From contig BFEA01000017.1 of the NCBI GenBank assembly GCA_003427395.1, positions 3,067,997 through 3,092,074 on the forward strand: a stretch of 24,078 bases of DNA, written 5' to 3'. Every line of letters begins with the position of its first letter. Positions within the stretch are counted from its first letter, which is position 1. The notes beneath the pieces were generated by a model, which had not been told where the DNA came from, made no database searches, and worked only from the letters and a program-made list of their open reading frames with translations. The DNA comes from Chara braunii. Its lineage: Eukaryota; Streptophyta; Charophyceae; Charales; Characeae. Positions 8,910 to 18,657 of this stretch are shown here, piece after piece. Made by a program: the position numbers and the translations under genes.

Positions 8910-10202
8910 GGGGCAGGTGGTGCCGTGGTGTTAGGCACCAGGGGTGCGTATGCGGTTGGGTATTTCGTTTGAATTTTCTGCACATCAGCCTTCCCCACTT
9001 GTGTGTTGGTGGCTAATTAGGATCAAGGGGGGAAGCTCATCGTAACTATCGATAAACTACTTAACTACTAAACTAGCTCGCCCTGTTATTAATCTCTCTG
9101 CCTTATTTGTATCTCCCCTACTCCTCACTGTGCAGAAGATTGTAGTGGATAATTGAGGAGGCGAGTAGGGTAGAATTTGATTTAGCACAAAGCGGGGTTA
9201 ATCCTTCCCCACGGGGGAAGCAATCAATGCCCCGTGATTTGACTATATTTGTGTTATGCAGGGAAGCTATCTCCAGGGGAGCAGTGGCTGAGGCTCTTCC
9301 AGCCCTAATGGGAAGAGGTGTGTGCTTAAATGTTGCAATCAAATTCATAATTGGAGCAAAAAAAAAAAAAAAAAAAGGGAAACTGAATTGTGGATGTACC
9401 TGGAAGAGAAAGGTTCGCGTTGAAGCCAGGACGGCGGGGATAAGTAGAGGAGTCGACGCGGCGGGAGAAGTGGGATACTCAAGCGTGGGTGTGCCTGGGA
9501 GAGAAGGGCTAAGGAGGAGCGAGGTCAGTATGTTGATGTTAGGGTGACAAGTGACGAAGGCATACACAATTAGCGACGAGCATGAGATATTAAGCGAAGG
9601 ACGGAGATGGGCAGAATTGCCTTCCCTAGAAGAGACGGATGGGGGGAAACGGGACGAGGACAGAACGGGAGATAGACAGGAGGAGAGAAGAATGAACGAC
9701 CTACGAAGGAGAGAAACTCAACACAATAGAGTAAGAAGTAAGGAGAAAGTCAACAGGGGATGAAGCCACGCGGCGGCGCTTGGAGAGTCTGATCACTCAG
9801 CAAGGATTGGACGACTGTAGCAGATGAATGGAAAGCAGGCACATAAAGTAGATGAAGATCTCAAACCCTGCTCAATCAGCTGGCGATCTCTCCTACAATC
9901 AACACTGTCCCTCTGAACACATGCCTCCTCCTCCCTCCTACTCCTGCCCCGAATCTTTGCCTATCCCAAAGAGGCCCTTCACCCCCCCTTCTAAATTCCA
10001 CTGAAATCCTCCGAACCGGCATTCCCATGGGGTGGATACCGATGCTCATCCTTTGCCGTTGACCTAATTTCCGAAATTGACAGGACTACTCCTTCTTGGG
10101 CAAATAATTCCCCAAAGCAGAAGACTAGTGTAATAAGCAATAATAAAACGTGAGAAACCAACAAAGGGGTGAGGGATCCTGGCACACCCAAAGGCGAGCA
10201 AA
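8910..10202. other. Intergenic region, no supported gene
   Basis: Open frames on both strands (for example 9118-9567 minus and 9551-9763 plus) show no domain and no convincing codon pattern. A run of 19 A at 9358-9376 follows a GC-rich stretch that might be a retroposed sequence on the plus strand, but no Pol III boxes were recognised. The last about 150 bases may belong to the 5' UTR of the LINE-D element. Confidence 0.4.
9358..9376 (+). repeat. A19 homopolymer
   Basis: Nineteen A in a row, ending near GGGAAACTG. It may be the tail of a plus-strand retroposon; the body is not identified. Confidence 0.8.
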
Positions 10203-12552
10203 GTGCAGCGGGGGCCCAAGAAGGAAGGTGCTCCATCCCGACCCCTGAACAGTCGAAGTAAAAAAACTAGACAACCAATCCAAGCAGATAATAGGGCTGA
10301 TCTGACCCCTATCACACGAACAGGAGACGGAGTCCCATCAATGACAAAAACTGGAGGGACCACAAGCCCACAGCAAGCACCGGAGGATAGAGGAGCTGAC
10401 GGGCCAACTGCAGCCCCACCCTCAGACAATGGAGTCCAAGGAACAGCAAGAGCACGAGACACAGCACCGCCAAGGGAGCTAGACAAGAGGTCTTGGAAAG
10501 ACAGAGTGGCGGGCACGGGGATACACGCCATAGAGGACCCCTCCACCTCCACCTCTTCAAACACTAATAAACCTCCCCCCCAACTCCTCCGGGCGCTCTC
10601 TGCCCTGGCACGGTCGGATGCACACAGATAAGCCACCCTTGACTCTATTGCCCCACTCAAAAGCCATTTTATCCAACAATTGTATGTGGAACCCGAAAGG
10701 AAATTTCAAGTCAAGGACGGATATTTATCCGCACTCGATTTTCCCAGCCCAGGCTAGGGTTACGAGAGACACGATTTTTGCAAACAAAGCAGTGCACTTT
10801 CGGTTTCAGCCCATGCAGATGGCTCTAGCGATTAATGATAAGATCAAGTGGATTACGGATAAGCTTGTTAGGATTAAGCCAGAAAGACAATTGGTTCACG
10901 ACCACTTTCTCATTGAGGTGGATAATCCGGGTTGCATTACAGTGGTTGCATTGTACTCCACAGACAAGCAACTGTTGCTCAGAAACAGAAGTGTACAATT
11001 CAGGGGGAAACCAATAATGGTGGCACCCTGGTCCCCGGTTGACCCTCAATCCATTGATGAACGACGGGAACACTTAATGATGTCCAACTTTTGGGTCGAG
11101 TTTAGATTCGCACCTCTCTCGGTCCAAGGCGCAATCCTTACTGATCTTGAGAACATCGCCAGGGTCAAAGGATTCACTACAGATCTGCCACAATTTATTG
11201 GCAAAGGGATGATTCTCTGTTAGGCGCGGTGGAATGGGACGAATCCTACCCCTTTCCCCTCAACGACGAATGGAGATACTCTCAAGTGGGTAGGGAACTC
11301 TCGATCCCAGTTAGCCACACACAAGACCCCTGGTGCTATGCATGCAAAACAAGAGCCCACATGTGTTCAGGCGACTGTTGTCCAACTAACAAGCAAAAAA
11401 AAAAAGAATCAAAGTCTTGTGGTGCCAGATCCAACGGACGAGGAGAAGTGGTACCCGGAAGAGAAAGAACTCCAAGGCTGGCTCTTCAGAGCATACGCAG
11501 ATGGACGCCCAGGCATATGGCTGTGGCAGGGTAAAGAGCAGGCAGTGGCATTTCCCTCCGGAGCCAAAATTGCAGAAGATAAAGACCCTAAGCAAAAGGG
11601 AAAGCAGGGAGTGTCTTCGGAGCTGGGAGGTCGGGAAGAGGGAAGGGCGAAGAACACAGCTCACAAAGTTATTGCGAATATTGGAAAGACTAAAAGGAAT
11701 AGCTTAACTATAGACATTAAATCCAACAGTCCAATCTCGTCCCCGCCCCCCACTATTCCTCGGCCTGTGGCCCCCGATGTGCAATAATTCCATTAGGACA
11801 GGGGATCACTCCTTCCCATCCAAATTTACAAACCCAAATCCAAGTTGGGCCCGTTGGTTCCTACCCGGGATGCCCCCCTTGAAAGACCATCTTTACAGGA
11901 TCAGGGGAAGCACCAAGACGGCACCGGGACAAATGCTGATACAAAAGAGCAGGCAACAAAACAGAATGTTTGGATTCCGCCGGGACAGAAAGCAGAGTCG
12001 ATCAACCCAAGCAATCCTCAAACGGTGCAGACGCACCACCTGCCACTGTCGCAGAACGGACAATCGCAGGTTGGGGGAAAGAGCCGGTCCCCTGCTGAAA
12101 AGCATCAACTCCCGTCCCTCAAAGGACAGATGGAAGGTGTGACGAGGAGGTCCTCAGACGAAAATGAATCTGATAGGCGGGCCGCTGGACTGCAGCAAAG
12201 TCAGGTGAAGAAGCAAGGCCACAGTTGTACACCTGCTTCAATATCCGCTACACTGTCGCCCGACTTGCAGGATCAGGATCGAGACATAACTGCGCAGCAG
12301 ACTAATCGAAACCAATTAGAGGATAATGGTGAAGCTAGGCGGCTGGTCCCTACGACCTTGGCCCAGACGGGTGCACAACATGAAGAAACCGCTCCCACCA
12401 AGTTCTTCATGCCATTAAAAGTGAAACCGGTAGACTTGCCCCCAACTAACAGCACCACTCCCCCTGGCCACGACCATTCGGGTGAGCAAGGTTACCTCAC
12501 AGCTAAAAAAACAACAGAACAGGAGCACTCAGATGCCCCCCGCCACTTATGA
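10203..12552 (+). pseudogene. LINE-D ORF1 (DUF4283-type gag-like RNA-binding protein)
   Basis: The gag-like first ORF of a plant-type LINE, read through several frames. The N-terminal part (10203-10631) is disordered, rich in Pro, Thr and Arg. The central part (about 10757-11220) carries the DUF4283-like fold: VHFRFQPMQMALAI, then APWSPVDPQS, then FWVEFRFAPLSVQG and LENIARVKGF. A one-base shift near 11210 leads to a zinc-knuckle-like CYACKTRAHMCSGDC (about 11334-11378, spacing CX2CX4HX5C). At the A-tract 11395-11405 the frame shifts again and runs as EEKWYPEEKELQGWLFRAYA to a TAA at 11785-11787. The rest (to 12552) is Gln/Thr/Ser-rich, consistent with a disordered C-terminus. Stops at 10629 and 11785, and at least three frameshifts, make it dead. 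The apparent start is GTG; a true ATG is not seen. No endonuclease/RT ORF follows. Confidence 0.7.
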
Positions 12553-12713
12553 TAACAAAGCTGGACCTGGTCAGTTGATTCAAAGGCTGGACTCACACAG
12601 CAAGAGTGAGCGAGATCAGTATCTGATCAAACATGATGCCACGCGACTGAGAGAACCAGGAGAGGTGTCCTCGTTAGATGGAGAATGAAAGGGAGTCACA
12701 AGGAGGGAGGGGA
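12553..12713 (+). other. Remnant after LINE-D ORF1
   Basis: A second frame (12482-12688) is open across this stretch and is Lys/Arg/Ser-rich, possibly the shifted continuation of ORF1. No domain is visible. Confidence 0.3.
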
Positions 12714-12991
12714 GAGGTACTAAAATCCTCAACCCGCACCAAATGTGGCTTAAAGCCAACTCCCTCCTAAACTAAAATTAAAGATGCAGCGCTTTCTCAA
12801 CCCCGGCTTTTAACACAGGGTAAGGCTGAACAACCCACATGCAATGACTTGCGAGGTACTAAAATCCTCAACCCGCACCAAATGTGGCTTAAAGCCAACT
12901 CCCTCCTAAACCAAAATCAAAGATGCAACGCTTTCTCAACCCCGACTTTTAACACAGGGTAAGGCTGAACAACCCACATGCAATGACTTGC
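12714..12991 (+). repeat. 139-bp tandem duplication spanning the left LTR edge
   Basis: Units 12714-12852 and 12853-12991 differ by four transitions only. Each starts GAGGTACTAAAATCC and ends TGCAATGACTTGC. The last 13 bases of each unit equal the first 13 bases of the LTR, so the second unit overlaps the left LTR by 13 bp and the first unit carries a detached copy of the LTR tip (12840-12852). Confidence 0.85.
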
Positions 12992-13977
12992 TGATTTTGA
13001 CTGCCGAGATCGACTGCGAGGCTGTACAGTGCACCGCCTTGTTTGCTGTGTGTTTTGCTGTGTTTTTTTTTTTGTCGCACTGAGGGCCCCCCGCTGTTCT
13101 AAAAATAGTCTGAATTAACAGCAGTAGAGGCTGAGTGGTTACCGGCCCTAAGTGGCCTTGAGCCCTAAGTGCAGCAGTAGGACCGATTTCGTAGAGGCCG
13201 GGTAGGCCCTAAGTGAAACGGTANNGGTAGGTCCTAGGTTAGGGTAGTGTAGAATCTACAAATAGGCTGGGGTAGGANTGTTGGGGACTTTTGGCNGTTC
13301 ATTTCTCGCGAAGCAGCGTTGGAGAAGCCAAGCAAGTTGGTGGCGGTGTTTGTCTNCAGGCGGCATCNTGAGACCTCGNCGTTGACAGCAGCCATAGCCG
13401 GCCCAGTCTGAGTCTGCCNTAGCTGGGGCATCCTCANCGCATCTACCCCTGGGGTATCTACGTCTGGCCGGGCTATATCGAGGCTCTACACTGTGTACTC
13501 GTGGGTGGTGGCAGCCATAGCTGCCTNTTCCTTCGTCAGAGTTGTCCAGCGGCACTGAAGACTTCATCGCNGGACCTGTTCTTCATCAGGGTGGTTGGCG
13601 CTGGCCTCTGGGAGNCCATTCTNATGTGGCGCTACTAGCTGGGTGTAGGATAGAGAGNGGGGTGTGNGTTCTGAGAGTGGCGAGATACTGNAACAAACTC
13701 TGTTACGATAATNGTTTGAGTTGGCTCATCATCAGTGCAATTTCAATTGTTNTCCTCGCAGGTTCTACTTGTGATTGGTTGTTGGGAGTTTGTCAGAGAG
13801 AGAGAAACACTGNGTGTCTTCTCCCCATCTGTGCATAGCTGTATTCCGCTGCCTACTTTGATCTGTGNGCAGTGTGGACTGTCTCCTCTCCCCCTTCTCT
13901 TATGAATGTATGGGCGTGTATGAGATTGTCTGTGTGTGAGTGGCGGTAAAAATCGTCAGACAACCAAGATCATAACA
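12979..13977 (+). repeat. Left (5') LTR
   Basis: 999 bp, starting TGCAATGACTTGC and ending GATCATAACA. It contains a T-tract near 13064, three CCCTAAGTG motifs at 13146, 13163 and 13207, and a hairpin GGCAGC-CATA-GCTGCC at about 13511-13526. Twenty N bases occur, 14 of them at the same places as in the right LTR. TATA and polyadenylation signals could not be fixed. Confidence 0.93.
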
Positions 13978-13979
13978 GT

Positions 13980-13991
13980 TGGTATCGGAGC
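13980..13991 (+). other. Primer-binding site, initiator Met tRNA type
   Basis: TGGTATCGGAGC starts two bases after the LTR. It matches the plant iMet PBS TGGTATCAGAGC except for G at position 8. Its place and sequence fix the element's orientation and the end of the LTR. Confidence 0.88.
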
Positions 13992-15525
13992 GGGATTGGA
14001 ATTGGAACACTGAGGGTTGAGCGCACTGAGGCATCTTCTTCATCTGGCGATATACTGGCGACAGCTTCATGGCAATTCATCTTCCCCAGTACTGAGTCAG
14101 CAGGGAAGAAGACTTTCTGTGGTGGATTCAGGTGTTCAGTGTGTGTACTGAGCAAGCGCACTGAGCCTGTCAGGGCGCTTGTCAGGAAGTGGGAGTACAG
14201 GGCTATTTCGCCATAGCCAACCCTGGGAGTAGTATTGCGAAGTACCCCAGACCAGAGTGGCGAATTAACCTTGAGGACATCAGGGAACCCTGAGCGGCAT
14301 CATCCCTGGGTAGCGCTGGAGGAGATTGACTGTATATATCAATCTCCAGAAGAAATAACCCCATCTGGGGGCTATTTTTAGCAGCAGCGGCTACCAGTCA
14401 CTGTGGCGAGATATTTTGTGTTGGCTATCTGGGCGCCACAGGACCAGATACAGTGCATCTGGATTGAGGGAGTGCAGCGCTACAGGATCCTGAGGAGGAT
14501 CAAGAAATTTGAAGTCGTTCTGTGCGTGGAATTGTGAGGAGGAATATCTGGAAGAAATTGGCGAGATAAGGGTCATCATCTGCCATAGCCAGATCTTCAT
14601 GAACACCTGCAAGATTCTTTGAAAGTGAGTCCGTTCCATGCACCTACCTGCATAGCGATCCAGATAGGATTAGTTTAGTCAATTATAATGGTCTATCTGT
14701 CTGTCAGTGACTGAATGTGAAAATTGCAGACTGCATGACAGCCATAGCCATCTCTCCCCTACCTCTCTCTGCTAATTTCTAACCCTCTGTTGACTCTTTC
14801 TGATCCAAAATTGTTCTGTGACTGCTGTAATGCATTGCGATTGATTTGGGATGTTCAAATTGTGAATTCTGCACTGGAAAGGTAGTGATACTGTGGATTG
14901 TAGTTTTGCGTTGAGTCTATTTATAGCCTGTGCTAACTAGGGTCAGTCACAACTTCAATTCTATCCGTCAGAATTACATTCTGTCAATCCCCAGTGAATC
15001 GCAATCCAAAAATAGACAATACTGCAGAATCGCAAAGTTGGATTTACAGTATTTCACGGGATATAGTGAATACTGTACTTCGCCATACCCTAGGATATGG
15101 CCGCCAGAGTCATCAGGGTCTAAATGGGAATCTGAGTCAGGTTACAAGGTAACTGTCTGCATCGCTTGTTGTAGTTGATCCCTCTTGTCTGTACTAACCA
15201 TCTTCTATCATTCTCACTGATTACACTGGTTTTCTAACGGGCTCTAGAAATCTAGTGTGTCTCTGGAAGAGTAGTGGAGTGACTTTACTAACTCCAGTGT
15301 GGTGCAGGGTCAGTAAAATAAAATCGTGTGCGTGATTTTGCTGTACTTACAGTCTGTCTGACGCCTGACCCCAGAGACCCTTCCAACCCAAGCCGCTGAT
15401 TGCCTATACACCCATTTGTTCCAGTGTCTGAGTTTTGCAGTGATTCCAGGGTGTCTGAAGGAATCTGATTATCGCTGCATACTCAGGTTATTGTTTTATT
15501 TTAATTTTATTTTGAAAAAGGAAAA
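13992..15525 (+). other. Untranslated leader between PBS and gag
   Basis: About 1.5 kb without a convincing ORF. The motif GCCATAGC recurs at about 14209, 14583 and 14741. The packaging signal and any internal ribosome entry or splice sites would lie here but cannot be identified by eye. The leader is long compared with the few hundred bases or less seen in many Ty3 elements. Confidence 0.6.
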
Positions 15526-17136
15526 ATGTCTGACCATGGGGCTCAGCAGCAGCTACAGGTGGAAGTTGTGATGAAGGTGGAAGGTCAACAGCCTTCAACC
15601 TCCACTCCTCCTTCTCCACCTTTGACTGCTACTCAGCAGGAAAAGGAGTTGCAAGAGCAGCTGCGGCGGCAACAGGACCGCCTTGCAGAGTTGGAACGTC
15701 AGGAGGCAGCTGAGCTAGAGGCTGCAACAGATTATTCCATAAGGGAATATCTGTTGCAGCAGCTAGACAAGGTGCTCTCAGATGACCGCTGTGCACAGGT
15801 GACTAAACACCTGGCAGAGATGATCATCCTGGAGCACAAGATCACCAGTTCTCATTTCACGAACTGGGATGATCGCTTTGATCATTTGGAGCATCGGGTT
15901 GACAGCCTGGCCGCTCAGCAGTCTAAGATTTTGGATGCGATTCAGAACTTGACTGCTCAGTTGTCAGCTGCCAAGCTGATTGCACCTCAGCTCCCTCTGA
16001 TAAAACCCAAACCTTCTCCTCCTTCTACCCCTCCTTCATCTCCCCCTGGTTCAGTACATTCTTCCCGGTCACCACCTCATTCCCAAAGAGCCTCAGCCAA
16101 AGCCACCTATGCTGCTGTTACTGCAGGAGATCAAAGAGGTCCCAAGATCCCTGCACCCAACAAGTTCAGGGGCGATGACCCCAAGACCAATGTTGGGGAC
16201 TGGGCTGCTGGGACCAAAGCCTACTTGAGGGGCTTTGTCTGTGCAGAATAGACCAAGGTGGCGATTGTTCTGGGACTGCTGGAGGGACCTGCATTGAAGT
16301 GGGCCACTTCCACCTCCAGCAGTCTGCAGCAGTCCATGGAGGACTGGGCTTCTGGCCTTGGGGTGGACAAACTTCTGCAGGCCCTGGAGGACCGTTTTGC
16401 AGGTAAGGAGCCGGCCCGCAAGGCTGCTGACAGGATTGCTCGCCTGGGGCAGCAGCGGTACAGCGGCACCCTGCAGGCCTTGTTTGCAGAATTTGAGCAG
16501 CTTACCTCCACCCCTGGGTTGGTCATGTCCACTGATGATCTGTTGACCAACTTCTGCAGGGCAGCGCCTGAGAAGTTTGTTGTTGCCTTGTACANCGCTG
16601 GGCACAAGGACTGGAGGTCCTTTGGCCGNGCAGCCCTGGACATGGAGGCAAAGCTTCATGTCCAGGCCCCATCCTCTGACAGGAGGAAAGGTGCCTTCCC
16701 TAGAGGTGGCAGAAAGGGAAAGGCAACTTTCACTCATGCGGGATCTGCATCAGGTTCAGATTCAGATTCCCAGGCTGATGTACCTTCAGCTGGGACTGGA
16801 TCTGCTGCTGATACAGATGTTGCCGCAGCCCTGACCCAGGCTGTTTTGGGAGTTCTGCAGCAGCAGAAGAAGTTTTCCCCCACCACAGCCTCAGCCAGTG
16901 CAAAGGGGAAGGAAAAGGGACGTCGGCCTTCCTCTTCCCAGCGCCCTAACTTGCCCAAAGACGTCCGAATGCCAGTTGAACCTCTCAATCCCTCCACACT
17001 CCCCTGGCATGACCTCAAGATCCAAGAGGGAGTCTGGAGAAGAAGGAAGGAGAGAGGGGTCTGCCTAAGATGTGAGGGACAACACTTTCTAAAGGACTGC
17101 CCTTACATGCCAGGCCCATGGCACTCAAAAAACTGA
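15526..17136 (+). pseudogene. gag: gag polyprotein, interrupted by one TAG
   Basis: Forms the virus-like particle and binds element RNA. The start is ATG after an A-rich stretch (ggaaaaATGtc). Residues about 33-66 (QQEKELQEQLRRQQDRLAEL and on) form a Gln/Glu/Leu-rich coiled coil. A Pro/Ser-rich linker (about 158-190) leads to the capsid-like retrotransposon gag domain from KFRGDDPKTNVGDW (about 213) through LEGPALKWA and LQALFAEFEQLTS. The zinc knuckle at 17062-17100 reads CLRCEGQHFLKDC, spacing CX2CX3HX4C, one residue shorter than the usual CX2CX4HX4C. Codon 242 (16249-16251) is TAG, in the same frame on both sides, so it is a simple nonsense mutation or a readthrough codon. Two N bases blur codons near 16596 and 16629. 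The frame ends at TGA 17134-17136, directly after a slippery heptamer. Confidence 0.85.
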
Positions 17137-17911
17137 AACAGACCCTGGGGACTGCAGTTCCCCCGGGTGCTGCACCTTCATCTACTCAGGTAGGTGAATC
17201 TGTAGTTGTTTCAGTTGAGACAGGTTCAAATTGTTTGGGGACTGCACGGGCAACATCCTTCTGTTATGAGGATCCTGACCCGGATCAGGACCCGGGGCAG
17301 GACGAGCTTCAGTCACTTGCTGTTTTCTTCTTCCACCTGAAGGAACAGAAGAAGCACAAGCCTGATCTCATCCTACTTCGGCCCCTGATCAACTGCACCA
17401 GGATCACTGGGCTGTTAGACTGTGGAGCCACCAAGAACTTCATGTCTCCCAGTGCAGTTAAAAAACTGCATCTGGGCATAAAGGTTCAGCAACTGCAGCA
17501 ACCGTTGCTGGTAAGGATTGGTGACTCTACAGTGCTTAGCATCAGGGAGAAGGTCAAGGGTATTCCTGTGACCTTCGATAGCTCTGGGGAAGTCAGACAT
17601 AGCTTGAACTTCTACATCTTCCCTGAGCTACCCTTTGACTTGGCGTTCTCCATGCAATGGCTGAAGGAAGTCAACCCTAGGATCGACTGGCAGATTCCTA
17701 GAGTTGAACTACCGAATAGCCAGGGGGTGTATCAGCCATGTATGATTGCTGCTGAACACCACCCGAAAACCAGTTACTACTGTTTGAGAGCGAGGGAGTT
17801 CTATGCTCTCTCGCGCCAGTATGACCATGAGCGCCTGTTCTTAGCTCTGGTCCAGCAAACAGACGCTCCTACTGTTTCCTGTCCTCCTGAGATACAGCAG
17901 GTTGTGGACAG
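17118..17911 (+). CDS. pol: Pol N-terminus: retropepsin-like aspartic protease
   Basis: The frame overlaps the end of gag by 19 bases and lies in -1 relative to it, so it is most likely made as a Gag-Pol fusion rather than from the ATG at 17118. After an acidic linker (DPDPDQDPGQDE, about residues 52-63), the protease active site is GLLDCGATKNFM, with catalytic Asp at codon 101 (17418-17420). Cys replaces the more common Ser or Thr of D-S/T-G, a variant tolerated in Ty3 proteases. Later blocks include VRIGDSTVLSI and LPFDLAFSMQWLKEVNPRID, matching the second half of gypsy proteases. The frame ends at TGA 17922-17924, but homology to the RT N-terminus moves to another frame at about 17910-17912, so a one-base lesion there breaks pol. 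Confidence 0.85.
17127..17167 (+). promoter_or_regulatory. Predicted -1 ribosomal frameshift signal (gag to pol)
   Basis: Heptamer A AAA AAC at 17127-17133, correctly phased to gag (codons tcA AAA AAC), then the gag TGA. Nine bases later a stem can form: CCC (17143-17145) with GGG (17165-17167), a T-C mismatch, then GGGGA (17147-17151) with TCCCC (17159-17163) and a 7-nt loop. A -1 slip moves exactly into the protease frame, which is open. Confidence 0.8.
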
Positions 17912-18657
17912 TATGCAGATTTGATGCAGGAGCCCTTTGGGTTACCCAACCGGCCAACCAAGCATCGCATTGAGCTACTACCTGGAGCGGTCCCTCCCAA
18001 GGGCCGCATCTACAGGATGTCCCTTGCTGAGCTTGAGGAGCTCAGAAGGCAGCTTGAGACCTAGACCAACAAAGGCTGGATACGGCCGAGCACTTCTGAA
18101 TTTGGGGCACCAGTCCTCTTCGTCCCGAAAGGGAATGGAGAATTCAGAATGTGCATCGACTACTGGGGTCTCAACAACATCACTAGGAAGAGTACAGAGC
18201 CACTTCCTAGGATCGATGACCTTCTGGATATGGTGCAGGGCTGCACAGTATTCAGCAAAGTCGACCTCAAATCTGGATATCACCAGATTGAGATGGCAGA
18301 GGAGGATGTCTATAAGACAGCCTTCAAAACCAGGTATGGTAGTTCCTGGTCATGCCATTTGGACTTTGCAACGCCCCAAGTACCTTCCAGATAGAGATGC
18401 ACCGCATCTTCATGCCTTACCTGGACAAGTTCATGGTTGTCTACCTGGATGACATCTTGGTATTCAGCAGAACTGCCAGGGAACATGCGGAGCACTTGGC
18501 TCAAGTCCTTCAGTCATTACGTGACAGCCAATATAAGATTAACAGAGAGAAGTCCTCTTTTGGAGTTCCCTCTGTCATCTATCTGGGTCATGTAATCTCT
18601 AGAGATGGCCTGGCTCCTGAAGCAGCCAAGATAGCTGCTATTCAGGAGTGGCCATAG
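17912..18657 (+). pseudogene. pol: Pol: reverse transcriptase, broken
   Basis: Copies element RNA into DNA. The frame from 17912 reads YADLMQEPFGLPNRPTKHRI, the start of a Ty3 RT, then a TAG at 18062-18064, then GWIRPSTSEFGAPVLFV and RMCIDYWGLNN (Trp where Arg is usual). FSKVDLKSGYHQI carries the motif A Asp. Near 18335-18345 a small deletion moves the frame by one and removes a few residues between TRYG and LVMPFGLCNAP (motif B). The catalytic YLDD is at 18442-18453 (VVYLDDILVFS), followed by YLGHVISRDG. A second TAG lies at 18655-18657. The two catalytic Asp of YLDD are intact. The upstream part is open from 17927 to the first TAG and from there to about 18340. Confidence 0.88.

Noticed and set aside
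9118-9567. 149-codon minus-strand ORF
   Set aside because: No domain, low-complexity content, and crosses the A19/T19 tract as a Phe run.
10064-10660. 198-codon minus-strand ORF
   Set aside because: Antisense shadow of the Pro/Thr-rich LINE-D ORF1 N-terminus.
13234-13838. ORFs inside the LTRs (also 21059-21663)
   Set aside because: They contain many N codons, recur simply because the LTR is duplicated, and match no known LTR-encoded protein.
16093-16737. 214-codon minus-strand ORF
   Set aside because: Antisense shadow of gag.
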